64,000 nucleotides of DNA. Source: Comamonas sp. lk (GTDB lineage: Bacteria; Pseudomonadota; Gammaproteobacteria; Burkholderiales; Burkholderiaceae_C). Where the stretch lies: the NCBI GenBank assembly GCA_945925985.1, contig CAMELV010000015.1, positions 1 through 64,000 of the forward strand, in the 5' to 3' direction. The first letter of the stretch is position 1. Each line of letters begins with the position of its first letter. A program made the position numbers and the translations under genes. Below the pieces are notes generated by a model, which saw only the letters and a list, made by a program, of their open reading frames with translations, was not told the origin of the DNA and searched no databases. Positions 43,302-52,785 of the stretch are shown one piece after another.

Positions 43302-45647
43302 ATGGACAGTAATAATGCCCGATTTGGAAGTGGCCACGCGGTGCTCCGCATCGAAGACGACAAGCTGCTCAAGGGGCAGGGGCGGTTCACTGACGACATC
43401 ACAGATGACACTGAGTACAGCGTTCACCTGCGCCTGTGTTTTGTCAGGTCGGTGTACCCGCATGCCCGTATTCTGAGCATTGACAAGAGCGCCGCTCTGG
43501 CCATGCCAGGGGTGGTGGCCGTTTTTGACGGCGCTGATCTGGTGGCTGCCGGGGTCAAACCGATTCCTGGCCCGGCCGCGTTCAAACGCGCTGGCGGTGC
43601 ACCCAGTGTCACCCCCCTGCGCCGGCCGCTGGCCTTCGAGCGGGTGCGCTACGTTGGCGAGGCTGTGGCGGTGGTGCTCGCCAGCACGCTGGAGCAGGCC
43701 CGCGACGCCGCCGAAGCGGTGATGGTCGACTACGATGAACTGCCGATGGTGGTGGACCTGCACCAAGCGTTGGCCGCCGGCGCGTCGGTGGTGTGCGACG
43801 AGGCCCCCGACAATATTTCTGCCGAAATGCGCCACGGTGACGCCGATGCGACCGCCCGGGCCTTCTCCGGTGCGGCACATGTGGTGGGCCTGTCGCTCAG
43901 CAACCAACGCCTGGCGGCGCTGACGCTGGAGCCGCGATCGGTTTTTGCACTGGTCGACCCGAGCGATGGCCGTCTGGTGCTGCGTATGAGCACCCAGATG
44001 CCCTCGGGTATCAAGACCTCGCTGTGCAAGGATGTGCTGGGCCTGTCGCGCGATCAGGTGCGCGTGACGGTGGGCGATGTGGGCGGTGGCTTTGGCATGA
44101 AAGGCGGGATCCACCCCGAGGATGCGGTGACCGCCTGGTGTGCCTGGACGCTCAAACGCCCAGTGAAATGGATTGCCGAACGCAGTGAAGAGTTTCTCAG
44201 CGGTGCCCCCGGCCGTGATATCGACACCAAGGCTGAGTTGGCCTTGGCGGCTGACGGCCGTCTTCTGGCCCTGCGCGTGCACACCCTGGCCAATGTCGGC
44301 GCTTATGCCACTGGCACCGGCGTGGCCATCCAGCTGCTAATTGGTCCCTGGGTGCAGACCAGCGTCTATGACATCCAGACCGTTGATTTTTATTTCAAGG
44401 CGGTGCTCACCAACACCGCGTCGGTGGGCGCGTACCGGGGTGCCGGTCGGCCTGAGGCGATTTACATCATGGAACGCTTGATGGACGAGGCGGCGCGCCA
44501 GACCGGCATCGACCGCATCGCGCTGCGTCGGCACAACATGATTCGCCCCGAACAGATGCCCTACAAGAACCCGATGGCGCAGGTGTATGACAGTGGCCGC
44601 TTTGAGCACGTGCTAGACCAGGGTCTGGCACTGGCCGACTGGGACGGTTTTGCCGCTCGCGAGGCCGAGTCGGTGCGGAACGGAAAATGGCGCGGCCAGG
44701 GCATTGCCACTTTTCTGGAGTGGACCGGTGGCAATGTCTTTGAAGAGCGCATGACGGTCACGGTACTGGCCGACGGTGTCATTGAAGTCTTTTCTGCTGT
44801 AAATGGCATGGGGCAGGGCATTGCAACCTCACTCGCGCAGCTGGTGGTGGACGTGTTTGATGTGCCGCTTGAGCAAGTGCGGGTGGTGTTGGGAGACACC
44901 GACCTGGGCGAGGGGTTTGGCAGCGCCGGCTCGCGCTCGATCTTTGTCGGTGGCTCGGCGGTCAAGGTGGGCGCGCAGCGCACCGTGGAGCATGTCCGCG
45001 CCATGGCCGCCAGCACGCTGGAGGCCGCGGTGCAAGACATCGACTACCTGGCCGGGCGCTTCCAGGTCAAGGGCACAGACTTGAGCGTTGGCCTATTTGA
45101 GTTGGCGGCTAAGCAGCCCGGCGGCCAAATTTTCTTCGAATCCACCAGCGCGGTCAGCGGGCCGTCCTGGCCCAATGGCTGCCACGTGTGCGAGATCGAG
45201 CTCACGCCCGAGACCGGCGAGGTCGCGGTGGTGGCCTATGCCTCGGTCAACGATGTAGGCAAGGTGGTTAACCCCGCCATCGTGATCGGGCAGCTCGACG
45301 GCGGCGCCATGCAGGGTATCGGGCAGGCGCTGATTGAGCAGGTGGTCTACGACCCGCAAAGCGGCCAGTTGCTGACCGGCAGCCTGATGGACTATGCCGC
45401 GCCGCGCGCCGATATGACACCACCGTTTCGTACCGCGATGGACCAGTCAACCCCTTGCCTGAACAACCCGCTGGGTGTCAAGGGTGTTGGCGAGCTCGGC
45501 ACGATTGGCGCCACGCCTTGTGTGGTCAATGCCGTGGCGGATGCCCTGGCCCGCCATGGCCATGGCCACCTTACAGGGCAACTGCAGATGCCGCTGACAT
45601 CGGCGCGTCTGTGGACTTTGCTCCAAACCCCTGGCACTGGGCATTAG
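43302..45647 (+). CDS. Molybdopterin-binding xanthine-dehydrogenase/CoxL form-II-like large subunit
   Basis: GDVGGGFGMKGG; active-site loop AYRGAGRPE; C-terminal GVGELGTIGATP; no adjacent FAD or 2Fe-2S subunits. Confidence 0.9.
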   Translation: MDSNNARFGSGHAVLRIEDDKLLKGQGRFTDDITDDTEYSVHLRLCFVRSVYPHARILSIDKSAALAMPGVVAVFDGADLVAAGVKPIPGPAAFKRAGGAPSVTPLRRPLAFERVRYVGEAVAVVLASTLEQARDAAEAVMVDYDELPMVVDLHQALAAGASVVCDEAPDNISAEMRHGDADATARAFSGAAHVVGLSLSNQRLAALTLEPRSVFALVDPSDGRLVLRMSTQMPSGIKTSLCKDVLGLSRDQVRVTVGDVGGGFGMKGGIHPEDAVTAWCAWTLKRPVKWIAERSEEFLSGAPGRDIDTKAELALAADGRLLALRVHTLANVGAYATGTGVAIQLLIGPWVQTSVYDIQTVDFYFKAVLTNTASVGAYRGAGRPEAIYIMERLMDEAARQTGIDRIALRRHNMIRPEQMPYKNPMAQVYDSGRFEHVLDQGLALADWDGFAAREAESVRNGKWRGQGIATFLEWTGGNVFEERMTVTVLADGVIEVFSAVNGMGQGIATSLAQLVVDVFDVPLEQVRVVLGDTDLGEGFGSAGSRSIFVGGSAVKVGAQRTVEHVRAMAASTLEAAVQDIDYLAGRFQVKGTDLSVGLFELAAKQPGGQIFFESTSAVSGPSWPNGCHVCEIELTPETGEVAVVAYASVNDVGKVVNPAIVIGQLDGGAMQGIGQALIEQVVYDPQSGQLLTGSLMDYAAPRADMTPPFRTAMDQSTPCLNNPLGVKGVGELGTIGATPCVVNAVADALARHGHGHLTGQLQMPLTSARLWTLLQTPGTGH

Positions 45648-45686
45648 AGCCCTATTGAGTCCGGATTCAATTCAAGAAAGTAAGCG

Positions 45687-46064
45687 ATGGCGATCAGCAA
45701 ACAACGGGTTATTTTTGTTTTGGCCGGGTTTGTCGTGGTGGTTTCGCTGTTATTGACAGCCTACGTGGCCATCGCCCTGAGCTGGAGCTATTCCACGGGC
45801 GAGCGTGCGGGTTATTTGCAGAAACTGTCGTCCAAGGGCTGGATTTGCAAAACCTGGGAGGGCGAGCAGTCTCTGGTGTCGCTGCCGGGGGCTACGCCCG
45901 AGAAGTTCCTGTTTACCGTCCGTGACGATGCGGTTGTGGCGCAACTGAATGCGGCCATGGGCAAGCGGGTGACGCTAACTTATGAGCAGCACAAGGGCTT
46001 GCCTACCAGCTGCTTTGGCGAAACCGAGTACTTTGTGACTGGCATGAAAGAAGTGGCTCCCTGA
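45687..46064 (+). CDS. Small membrane-anchored conserved hypothetical
   Basis: N-terminal TM then ALSWSYSTGERAGYLQKLSSKGWICKTWEGE. Confidence 0.65.
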   Translation: MAISKQRVIFVLAGFVVVVSLLLTAYVAIALSWSYSTGERAGYLQKLSSKGWICKTWEGEQSLVSLPGATPEKFLFTVRDDAVVAQLNAAMGKRVTLTYEQHKGLPTSCFGETEYFVTGMKEVAP

Positions 46065-46107
46065 AGGGCATATCTCCGCTGCCAAGAAATTTCGTCGAGG
46101 TGGTACT

Positions 46108-46908
46108 GTGCCCCGCATCAAGCCGACTCGCTTCGTTTTTCAAGCCGTGCAACTGGTTCGACCCTGTGAAGTGGTGGCCTACCGCATCACCGAGGCCATC
46201 CGGGCGGGCGATGTTAAGGTAGGCGAACGGCTGCCGTCGGAGCAGAGTCTGTCCGAGCAGTTGGGCGTGAGTCGGCCGACGCTGCGCGAAGCCACCAAGT
46301 TGCTGGCCCAAGCGGGCGTTGTCCAAGTATTGCCTGGTTCGTCAGGTGGCATTTTTGTCATCAGTGAAGCGGTGCCTCCCGAGCTGTGCGGTTACCCCCT
46401 GCCCAACCTGCCGTTGGATGACATCGACAGTGTGCTGGAGGCGCGGCGCTTGTTTGAGCCCCGCGTTGCGCGACTGGCGTCGATCTACGCGACGCCGACT
46501 GATTTTGAACGTATGCGCGACGCGGTCAGGCTCAGCGAAGCAACGGTGGTTCAATTTAAAAAGAGGAAGATCACCCAAGCCGGTGCGCAAGTAATGACCA
46601 TGGCCAGCACGCGCTTCAATATTGCAGTTGCAAGAGCCACACAAAACACCATGATCGTTCAGATGATGGAGGTGATGTTGCGGCGCCTTGAGCTGGTACG
46701 TACCCTGGCCGTGCGCGAACTCAGTGACATTGCCCTATCGACCCGGACCCTCCACGACAGTTTGCTGGCCATCGAAAGCGGGGACCCGGATCAAATTGAC
46801 GCAGCCACGCTGGCCCGCATCGGCTTGCTGGAGACCGCTTGGGAGCAGGCCGTGGGCAAACCACTGCGCCGCCGGGCGATCCTGCCGAGCGCCTTGAAAA
46901 GAGCTTGA
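46108..46908 (+). CDS. GntR/FadR-family (FCD) transcriptional regulator
   Basis: VGERLPSEQSLSEQLGVSRPTLREATKLLAQAGVVQVLPGSSGGIFV. Confidence 0.92.
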   Translation: MPRIKPTRFVFQAVQLVRPCEVVAYRITEAIRAGDVKVGERLPSEQSLSEQLGVSRPTLREATKLLAQAGVVQVLPGSSGGIFVISEAVPPELCGYPLPNLPLDDIDSVLEARRLFEPRVARLASIYATPTDFERMRDAVRLSEATVVQFKKRKITQAGAQVMTMASTRFNIAVARATQNTMIVQMMEVMLRRLELVRTLAVRELSDIALSTRTLHDSLLAIESGDPDQIDAATLARIGLLETAWEQAVGKPLRRRAILPSALKRA

Positions 46909-46941
46909 CAGCGTGTGCACCGCATCAAATAATGGTTAACA

Positions 46942-46961
46942 TTGGTATATAAAAATACCAA
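46942..46961. promoter_or_regulatory. Perfect 7+7 inverted repeat, candidate FadR-family operator
   Basis: TTGGTAT-ATAAAA-ATACCAA, 34 nt after the regulator gene and ahead of the downstream cluster. Confidence 0.7.
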
Positions 46962-47024
46962 ATTCAGACAATTAACACATCGAAATCATGGTCGGTTCAA
47001 GCGGCCCAAACTGGAAGACTCGAC

Positions 47025-47379
47025 CTTGACCTTGCCTGCCGATGAGTTTGAGCTGTATGACCTGCGCGTTGAGGTGGTCGTCCATGATGACCGCAATATC
47101 CAGTGCGGGGCAAAGGCGGGCGACTATTTTGAGGCGCGTGGTGAGATGTTGCACTTCCCGCCAGGGCAGGGCTTTTCCCTGTACTCACTGGCAGCGCTGC
47201 TGCCGCTGCTACCCGCTAAGCAGCGTGTTACGCAGCCGGCAGACTGGATGAGCACCGATGCTGAAGTGGCCTGTCCGGACCCGCATTGCCCCACCCGCTT
47301 TCGCATCACCCGGCTGGGCAAGCGCCTGTTCAAACACAGTGACACCACGGCGGTGCCGTTGCCAGCTGGTCTGTCATGA
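47025..47379 (+). CDS. TIGR04076-family protein (start uncertain)
   Basis: ELYDLRVEVVVHDDRNIQCGAKAGDYFEARGEMLHFPPGQGFSLYSLAALLPLLPAKQR; stop overlaps next ATG. Confidence 0.7.
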
Positions 47380-48425
47380 TGACTGCCGCCGCTGTTGAAA
47401 CCGTCACGCTCGCACCCGGCTACCGGATCCCCCGCATCATCCGTGGTGGCTGGCAGCTCGCTGGTGACCATGGCCCGGTTGAGCGCCACCGCGCCATTGC
47501 TGACATGGCCGCGTTTCTCGCGGCCGGGTTCAACACGGTGGATGGTGCTGACATCTACACCGGCGTCGAGGACATGTATGGTGAGTTCAACGCCCACCAG
47601 CGTGCGGCTGGCCTAGCCACCATGCAGGTTCACACCAAGTGCGTCCCTGATTACGCCGACCTTGACCAGCTCCACGCTGCCGATTTGCGGCGTACCATCA
47701 CACGCTCGCTGCAGCGCCTGCGCACCGACCGGCTCGACTTGGTGCAGTTCCATTGGTGGGACTACAACCGGGGCAACTACCTGGAAGCCGCGGCAGCCTT
47801 GCAGCAAATGCAACAGGAGGGCCTGATTGCCCGAATTGGCGGCACCAACTTTGATACCGCCCACGCCCGGGCGCTGATCGAGGCGGGTGTCTCCCTGACC
47901 AGCATGCAAACCCAGTTCTCACTGCTGGACCGGCGTCCCCGCACCGGCTTGGCCGACCTTGCGGCGCAGCACGGCATGCACCTGCTGTGCTACGGCACCC
48001 TGGCCGGCGGATTTCTGACTGAGCACTGGTTGGGACAGTCCGAGCCAGTCCAGACGCTCACCAACCGCTCCTTGGTGAAGTACCAATTGATCATCGACGA
48101 GTTCGGCGGTTGGAGCGCCTTTCAGGCACTGCTGCGGGCCTTGAAAACCATCGCCGACCGGCATGGGGTTGCGCTCTCAAGCGTGGCCGTTCGCTGGGTG
48201 CTGGACCAGCCCGGTGTGGCAGCTGCCATTGTCGGCGCCCGTTATGCAGACAAGCTCGCCAGTACGCTGGAGGTGTTTGCCTTCCAACTGAGCCAAGCGG
48301 ACCATGCTCTGATCGCGCCGCTGCTGGCCGCAGCGCCCGGCCCTGCGGGCGAACCCTACAGACTGGAGCGCGACAAGACGGGCCGACACGGCCGCATCAT
48401 GAAGTACGAACTGAACAAAACCTGA
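47376..48425 (+). CDS. Aldo/keto reductase
   Basis: Tetrad residues in DGADIYTG, VHTKCVPD, VQFHWWDY. Confidence 0.9.
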   Translation: MMTAAAVETVTLAPGYRIPRIIRGGWQLAGDHGPVERHRAIADMAAFLAAGFNTVDGADIYTGVEDMYGEFNAHQRAAGLATMQVHTKCVPDYADLDQLHAADLRRTITRSLQRLRTDRLDLVQFHWWDYNRGNYLEAAAALQQMQQEGLIARIGGTNFDTAHARALIEAGVSLTSMQTQFSLLDRRPRTGLADLAAQHGMHLLCYGTLAGGFLTEHWLGQSEPVQTLTNRSLVKYQLIIDEFGGWSAFQALLRALKTIADRHGVALSSVAVRWVLDQPGVAAAIVGARYADKLASTLEVFAFQLSQADHALIAPLLAAAPGPAGEPYRLERDKTGRHGRIMKYELNKT

Positions 48426-48452
48426 TTTCAACCCACCCTGGAGATTTCCACC

Positions 48453-49733
48453 ATGCGACACCTGCTTTCCACCACCGCCCTAGCTGCGATTGCCACGCTG
48501 GGCACGTCGTCCTCGTTTGCCCAAACGCCGTCTTGCACCCACACGGTGGGCATGGTGGTATCGCTCACCGGGGCCGCTGGTCGTTTCGGTCAGGCCGCGA
48601 GCAAATCGGTCGAGCTGGCCTTCAGTGAGTTGAACAAGGCGGCCGGAGCGCAAGGCATTGCCGGCTGCAAGCTCGCTTTTGACCTGCGCGACGCGCAAAG
48701 CCAGGGCTCCGTGGCAGTCGACCAGGCCCGGCAACTGGTGGATCTGAAAAAAGTGCCGGCCATCATTGGTGGCATCATCAGCTCGGTCTCGATCCCGATG
48801 GTGACGTCAGTCACCGGCCCGGCTGGCGTGGTGCAGATTTCACCAGCCTCTTCGTCACCCACCCTGACCAAACTGGCCGTGGAGGGCAAGACCAATGGCT
48901 GGTTCTTCCGCACCATCACCAGCGACGCCTTGCAGGGCACGGCCGCGGCCAAGTACGCTCTGGACCAGGGCATGAAAACCCTCACCGTGATCCATGTGAA
49001 CAATGATTTCGGCGTCAACATGCTGGCGGAATTCCGCCGGGCCTACGAGGCACTGGGCGGCAAGATCATCGACGTCACGCCGTACAACCCCGAGCAGTCC
49101 TCCTACAACGCCGAGGTGACCAAGGCGCTCAAGGGCGATCCGGCGGCGCTGTATTTCGTCGGCTATCCCGGCGACGGCACCACCATCATCCGCACCTGGG
49201 TGCAGCAGGGCGGGCCACAGCGCTTCCTGTTCAACGACGGCATGAATTCGGCCGATTTCATCAAGGGCGTTGGTGCCCAGTACCTGAAGAATGCGATTGG
49301 CACATCTTCCGGTACAACCAAGACCGAATCCACCGCCTACTTTGACAAGGCCTACCCGGCCATGAGCGGTGGTTTTGACGGTGGCGCACCGGCTGCCGTA
49401 CAGGGCTTTGATGCCGCCGCCATCCTTGGGCTGGCGGTCGCCCAGGCCGGCAAGTTTGACGCCGCCTCGATTCGCGATGGCATCCGCAAGGTCACGGCCT
49501 CGGGCGGCGAGGTGATCCACGCGGGACCGCAGGGCTTTGCCCGCGCGCTGGAACTGATCAAGCAAAAGAAACCCATCCGCTATGTGGGGGTGATTGGCCC
49601 AGTCCAGTTTGACAAAAATGGTGACATTGCCGGTCCGTTCCGCACCTGGAAGATTGCCGATGGCGAGGTGGTCACTGCGGGTCAGATATCCACCGAAGAC
49701 GTGCAAGCCATCCAGGCCAAGATGGTCAAATGA
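48453..49733 (+). CDS. Branched-chain amino acid-type ABC transporter substrate-binding protein
   Basis: Signal peptide; HTVGMVVSLTGAAGRFGQ; ALYFVGYPGDGTTIIR. Confidence 0.92.
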   Translation: MRHLLSTTALAAIATLGTSSSFAQTPSCTHTVGMVVSLTGAAGRFGQAASKSVELAFSELNKAAGAQGIAGCKLAFDLRDAQSQGSVAVDQARQLVDLKKVPAIIGGIISSVSIPMVTSVTGPAGVVQISPASSSPTLTKLAVEGKTNGWFFRTITSDALQGTAAAKYALDQGMKTLTVIHVNNDFGVNMLAEFRRAYEALGGKIIDVTPYNPEQSSYNAEVTKALKGDPAALYFVGYPGDGTTIIRTWVQQGGPQRFLFNDGMNSADFIKGVGAQYLKNAIGTSSGTTKTESTAYFDKAYPAMSGGFDGGAPAAVQGFDAAAILGLAVAQAGKFDAASIRDGIRKVTASGGEVIHAGPQGFARALELIKQKKPIRYVGVIGPVQFDKNGDIAGPFRTWKIADGEVVTAGQISTEDVQAIQAKMVK

Positions 49734-51229
49734 ATCAGGGCATCGCTGCGTTGAAACCGCTTGGTCGGCCACAACGCACGGCGCTGGCCCCGGGCCTGGA
49801 GATCTCGCGCCTAGTCACCGGCTTGTGGCAGGTGGCAGACATGGAGCGCGGTGGCACCCTGATCGATCCAATGAAGGGTGCTGCCGATCTGGCGGCCTAT
49901 GCCGCACAAGGCTTTGACACCTTTGACATGGCCGATCACTACGGCTCGGCCGAGGTCATCGCCGGCACCCTGCTGGCGTCCAAGGCACAGCCCCAGGTAC
50001 GAGCCTTCACCAAGTGGTGCCCGCCACCGGGGCCGATGAGTGCGGCCGTGGTCCGCGAGGGCGTGCAGCGCTCGCTGGACCGCTTGCGGGTCAACTGCAT
50101 CGACCTGTTGCAGTTTCATTGGTGGACGTTTGAGCATCCTGGCTACATTGACGCGATGCAGGAGCTGGCCAAACTGCGCCAGCAAGGCTTGATTGCGCAC
50201 CTTGGGCTGGCGAATTTTGATACGGCGCACCTGCGGGTGCTGCTCAATGAAGGTGTTCCGGTGGCCAGCAACCAGGTCTGCATGTCGCTGCTGGACCGCC
50301 GCGGCACTGAGGACATGACGGCGCTGTGCCTGCAATCTGGCGTTAAGCTGCTGACCTATGGTGTGCTCGGTGGCGGTTTTTTGAGTGAGCGCTGGGCCGG
50401 CGCCGCTGCGCCGGCCGAAGTGCACGACTGGAGCAAGATGAAATACCAGCGCTTCATCCAGGCTGTGGGCGGTTGGGACGCGCTGCAAACCGTGCTGAAG
50501 GCTGCTCAGACCATTGCACGCAAGCACCAGGTGTCAGTTTCCAATGTAGCCACCCGCTGGGTGCTGGAGCAAGCAGCTGTAGCTGCGGTGATTGTGGGTG
50601 CCCGGCTGGGTGAGTCCGAGCACCGGGCCGACAACCTTCGGCCGTTCGAGTTTCAGCTCGATGCCGACGACCATGCCGTGCTCGATCAGGCCTTTGTCAT
50701 GACCCGTCGCCTCAGCGGTGACTGCGGTGACGAATACCGCCAACCGCCGTTCCTGACCGCCTCGGGCGACCTCAGCCACCACCTTGATACGGTGGCGCCG
50801 CTGTGGCCGCGTCAGCCGGTGCCGGGCTACAACCAGCGCTGGACAATTGACAGCGGCAGCGCCTGGGAGCCGATTGCCGGCTACTCGCGGGCGGTGCGTC
50901 TGGGTGATCGCATCCTGGTCTCGGGCACCACCGCCACCCATGGCCAGGGCCAATTGATCGGCCGCGGTGACGCTGCCGTGCAGGCCACCTACATCCTCGA
51001 CAAGATTGCGGCCAGCATCAAGGCGCTGGGTGGCAAACTGCAGGACGTGGTGCGCACCCGGGTCTACCTGCAAAACGCGGCCGACTGCGAAGCGGTCAGC
51101 CGGGTGCACGGCAAGTACTTTGGTGCCATCCGCCCGGCCAACACCCTGCTGGAGGTCTCGGCGTTGATCGGAGAAGGCTACCTGGTCGAGATTGAGGCCG
51201 AGGCTGTGGCCGCCGCGGGCGCCGCCTGA
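49730..51229 (+). CDS. Fusion protein: aldo/keto reductase + C-terminal Rid (YjgF/YER057c/UK114) domain
   Basis: AKR motifs DMADHYGSAE, AFTKWCPP, LQFHWWTF; C-terminal GDRILVSGTTATHGQG...GGKLQDVVRTRVYLQN...RPANTLLEVSALIGEGYLVEIEAEAV in one continuous frame. Confidence 0.9.
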   Translation: MNQGIAALKPLGRPQRTALAPGLEISRLVTGLWQVADMERGGTLIDPMKGAADLAAYAAQGFDTFDMADHYGSAEVIAGTLLASKAQPQVRAFTKWCPPPGPMSAAVVREGVQRSLDRLRVNCIDLLQFHWWTFEHPGYIDAMQELAKLRQQGLIAHLGLANFDTAHLRVLLNEGVPVASNQVCMSLLDRRGTEDMTALCLQSGVKLLTYGVLGGGFLSERWAGAAAPAEVHDWSKMKYQRFIQAVGGWDALQTVLKAAQTIARKHQVSVSNVATRWVLEQAAVAAVIVGARLGESEHRADNLRPFEFQLDADDHAVLDQAFVMTRRLSGDCGDEYRQPPFLTASGDLSHHLDTVAPLWPRQPVPGYNQRWTIDSGSAWEPIAGYSRAVRLGDRILVSGTTATHGQGQLIGRGDAAVQATYILDKIAASIKALGGKLQDVVRTRVYLQNAADCEAVSRVHGKYFGAIRPANTLLEVSALIGEGYLVEIEAEAVAAAGAA

Positions 51230-51235
51230 TCGGCC

Positions 51236-52039
51236 ATGGCTGAACCGAGGCCGGCAAACACAGACGGGCCGTCAGAGGATGGGCTGCTGGTGGTGGACGC
51301 CCTGTCCAAAAATTTCGGCGGCCACCAGGCGGTCAACCAGGTCTCATTTGCCTTGAAGGCGGGCGTTATTGGCGGTTTGATCGGCCCCAATGGGGCGGGC
51401 AAGACCACGCTCTTTAATTGTCTGACCGGCTTCATGCCGGCCTCGTCCGGCCAGGTGCTGCTGGATGGCGTGTCCATTTCCGGACGGCCCGCCAACGCTG
51501 TGTTTGCCGCCGGATTGGCCAGAACCTTCCAGATCCCGCGCCCGTTCCCCGAGATGAGCGTGTTGGAGAACGTGATGGTGGCGCCGCGCGGCCAGATCGG
51601 CGAGCGGTTCTGGACCAACTGGCTGCGCCCGGCCGTGGTGGCCCGTCAAGAGCGCCAGACGTTGGCTGCTGCGCGTCATTGGCTGGATTTCGTGGGTCTT
51701 TCCGGCCTGGTGCATGAGCCGGCTCGGATACTCTCGGGCGGGCAGCGCAAGCTGCTGGAGCTGGCGCGTGTGATGGTGGCCGAACCCAAAATCGTGCTGC
51801 TGGATGAACCCGGTGCCGGCGTGAACCCGGCGCTGCTGGACCAGATCGTCAACAAGGTGCGGGCCCTCAACGCAAAGGGCACCACTTTCCTCATCATCGA
51901 GCACAACATGGACCTCGTGGCCACGCTGTGTCACCCGGTGATGGTGATGGCTGAAGGCCGTTTGCTGATGTCTGGGTCGGCGCAGACGGTGCTCAGCGAT
52001 GCGCGGGTGGTGGAAGCCTACCTGGGCAGCCCGGCATGA
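51236..52039 (+). CDS. Branched-chain amino acid-type ABC transporter ATPase (LivG-like)
   Basis: GPNGAGKTTLFNCLTGF; LSGGQRKLLELARVM. Confidence 0.94.
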   Translation: MAEPRPANTDGPSEDGLLVVDALSKNFGGHQAVNQVSFALKAGVIGGLIGPNGAGKTTLFNCLTGFMPASSGQVLLDGVSISGRPANAVFAAGLARTFQIPRPFPEMSVLENVMVAPRGQIGERFWTNWLRPAVVARQERQTLAAARHWLDFVGLSGLVHEPARILSGGQRKLLELARVMVAEPKIVLLDEPGAGVNPALLDQIVNKVRALNAKGTTFLIIEHNMDLVATLCHPVMVMAEGRLLMSGSAQTVLSDARVVEAYLGSPA

Positions 52040-52785
52040 GCAGCCCCCCGGTCCTGGTCATTGAATCGCTGGAGGCTGGCTACGAGCCCAGCCTCCCGAT
52101 TGTGCGAAACGCCTGCCTGACGGTCCAACCTGGTGAGATCTTCGCCATCCTCGGCCCCAACGGTGCGGGCAAATCGTCGCTGGTGAAAGCCGTGGCCGGG
52201 CTGGTGCCTGTCAGCAGCGGCCGCGTGCTGCTCAATGGCCGCGACATCACCCGCACCCCGGCTCACCGCATGGTGTTCGAGGGCCTGGCCTTCGTGCCGC
52301 AAACCGAGAACGTGTTTATCAACCTCAGTGTGGCCGAGAACCTGGAACTTGCGGCCGCCATCGTCAAGGCCCCGCGCCACGACAGCCTGGCGCCGGTTTA
52401 CGCCATGTTTCCCGACCTGCTGCGCCAGCGCAAGTTGCCAGCGGGTCAGCTGTCGGGCGGGCAACGCCAGATGCTGGCCGTGGCACGCGCCTTGATTGCG
52501 CGGCCCGGTCTGCTGATTCTGGATGAGCCCTCGGCTGGCTTGAGCCCGCTGCTGGTCGGCCAGGTGTTTGGCAAACTGCGCGAGGTGCGCGATGCCGGCA
52601 TCACTGTCTTGCTGGTGGAGCAGAACGTCAAGGCTGCGCTGGGCTTGGCCGACCGCGCGGCCGTGCTGGTGGAGGGCAAAGAGCGTATTGTTGGCAGCAG
52701 CGCCGAGCTGCTGGGCGATGCGCGTATCGCCGCCTTGTATTTGGGCCGCCATGCCGGCACGCCGGCGCCTGGGAGGACTGGCTGA
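52036..52785 (+). CDS. Branched-chain amino acid-type ABC transporter ATPase (LivF-like)
   Basis: GPNGAGKSSLVKAVAG; LSGGQRQMLAVARALI. Confidence 0.94.
   Translation: MSSPPVLVIESLEAGYEPSLPIVRNACLTVQPGEIFAILGPNGAGKSSLVKAVAGLVPVSSGRVLLNGRDITRTPAHRMVFEGLAFVPQTENVFINLSVAENLELAAAIVKAPRHDSLAPVYAMFPDLLRQRKLPAGQLSGGQRQMLAVARALIARPGLLILDEPSAGLSPLLVGQVFGKLREVRDAGITVLLVEQNVKAALGLADRAAVLVEGKERIVGSSAELLGDARIAALYLGRHAGTPAPGRTG

Noticed and set aside
43251-44282. 343-aa minus-strand ORF opposite the CoxL-like gene
   Set aside because: Shadow ORF of the molybdo-hydroxylase frame.
46942-47024. TTG-initiated N-terminal extension of the TIGR04076 ORF
   Set aside because: The start lies in the palindromic operator and the extension has no family similarity; a start near 47025 is more likely.
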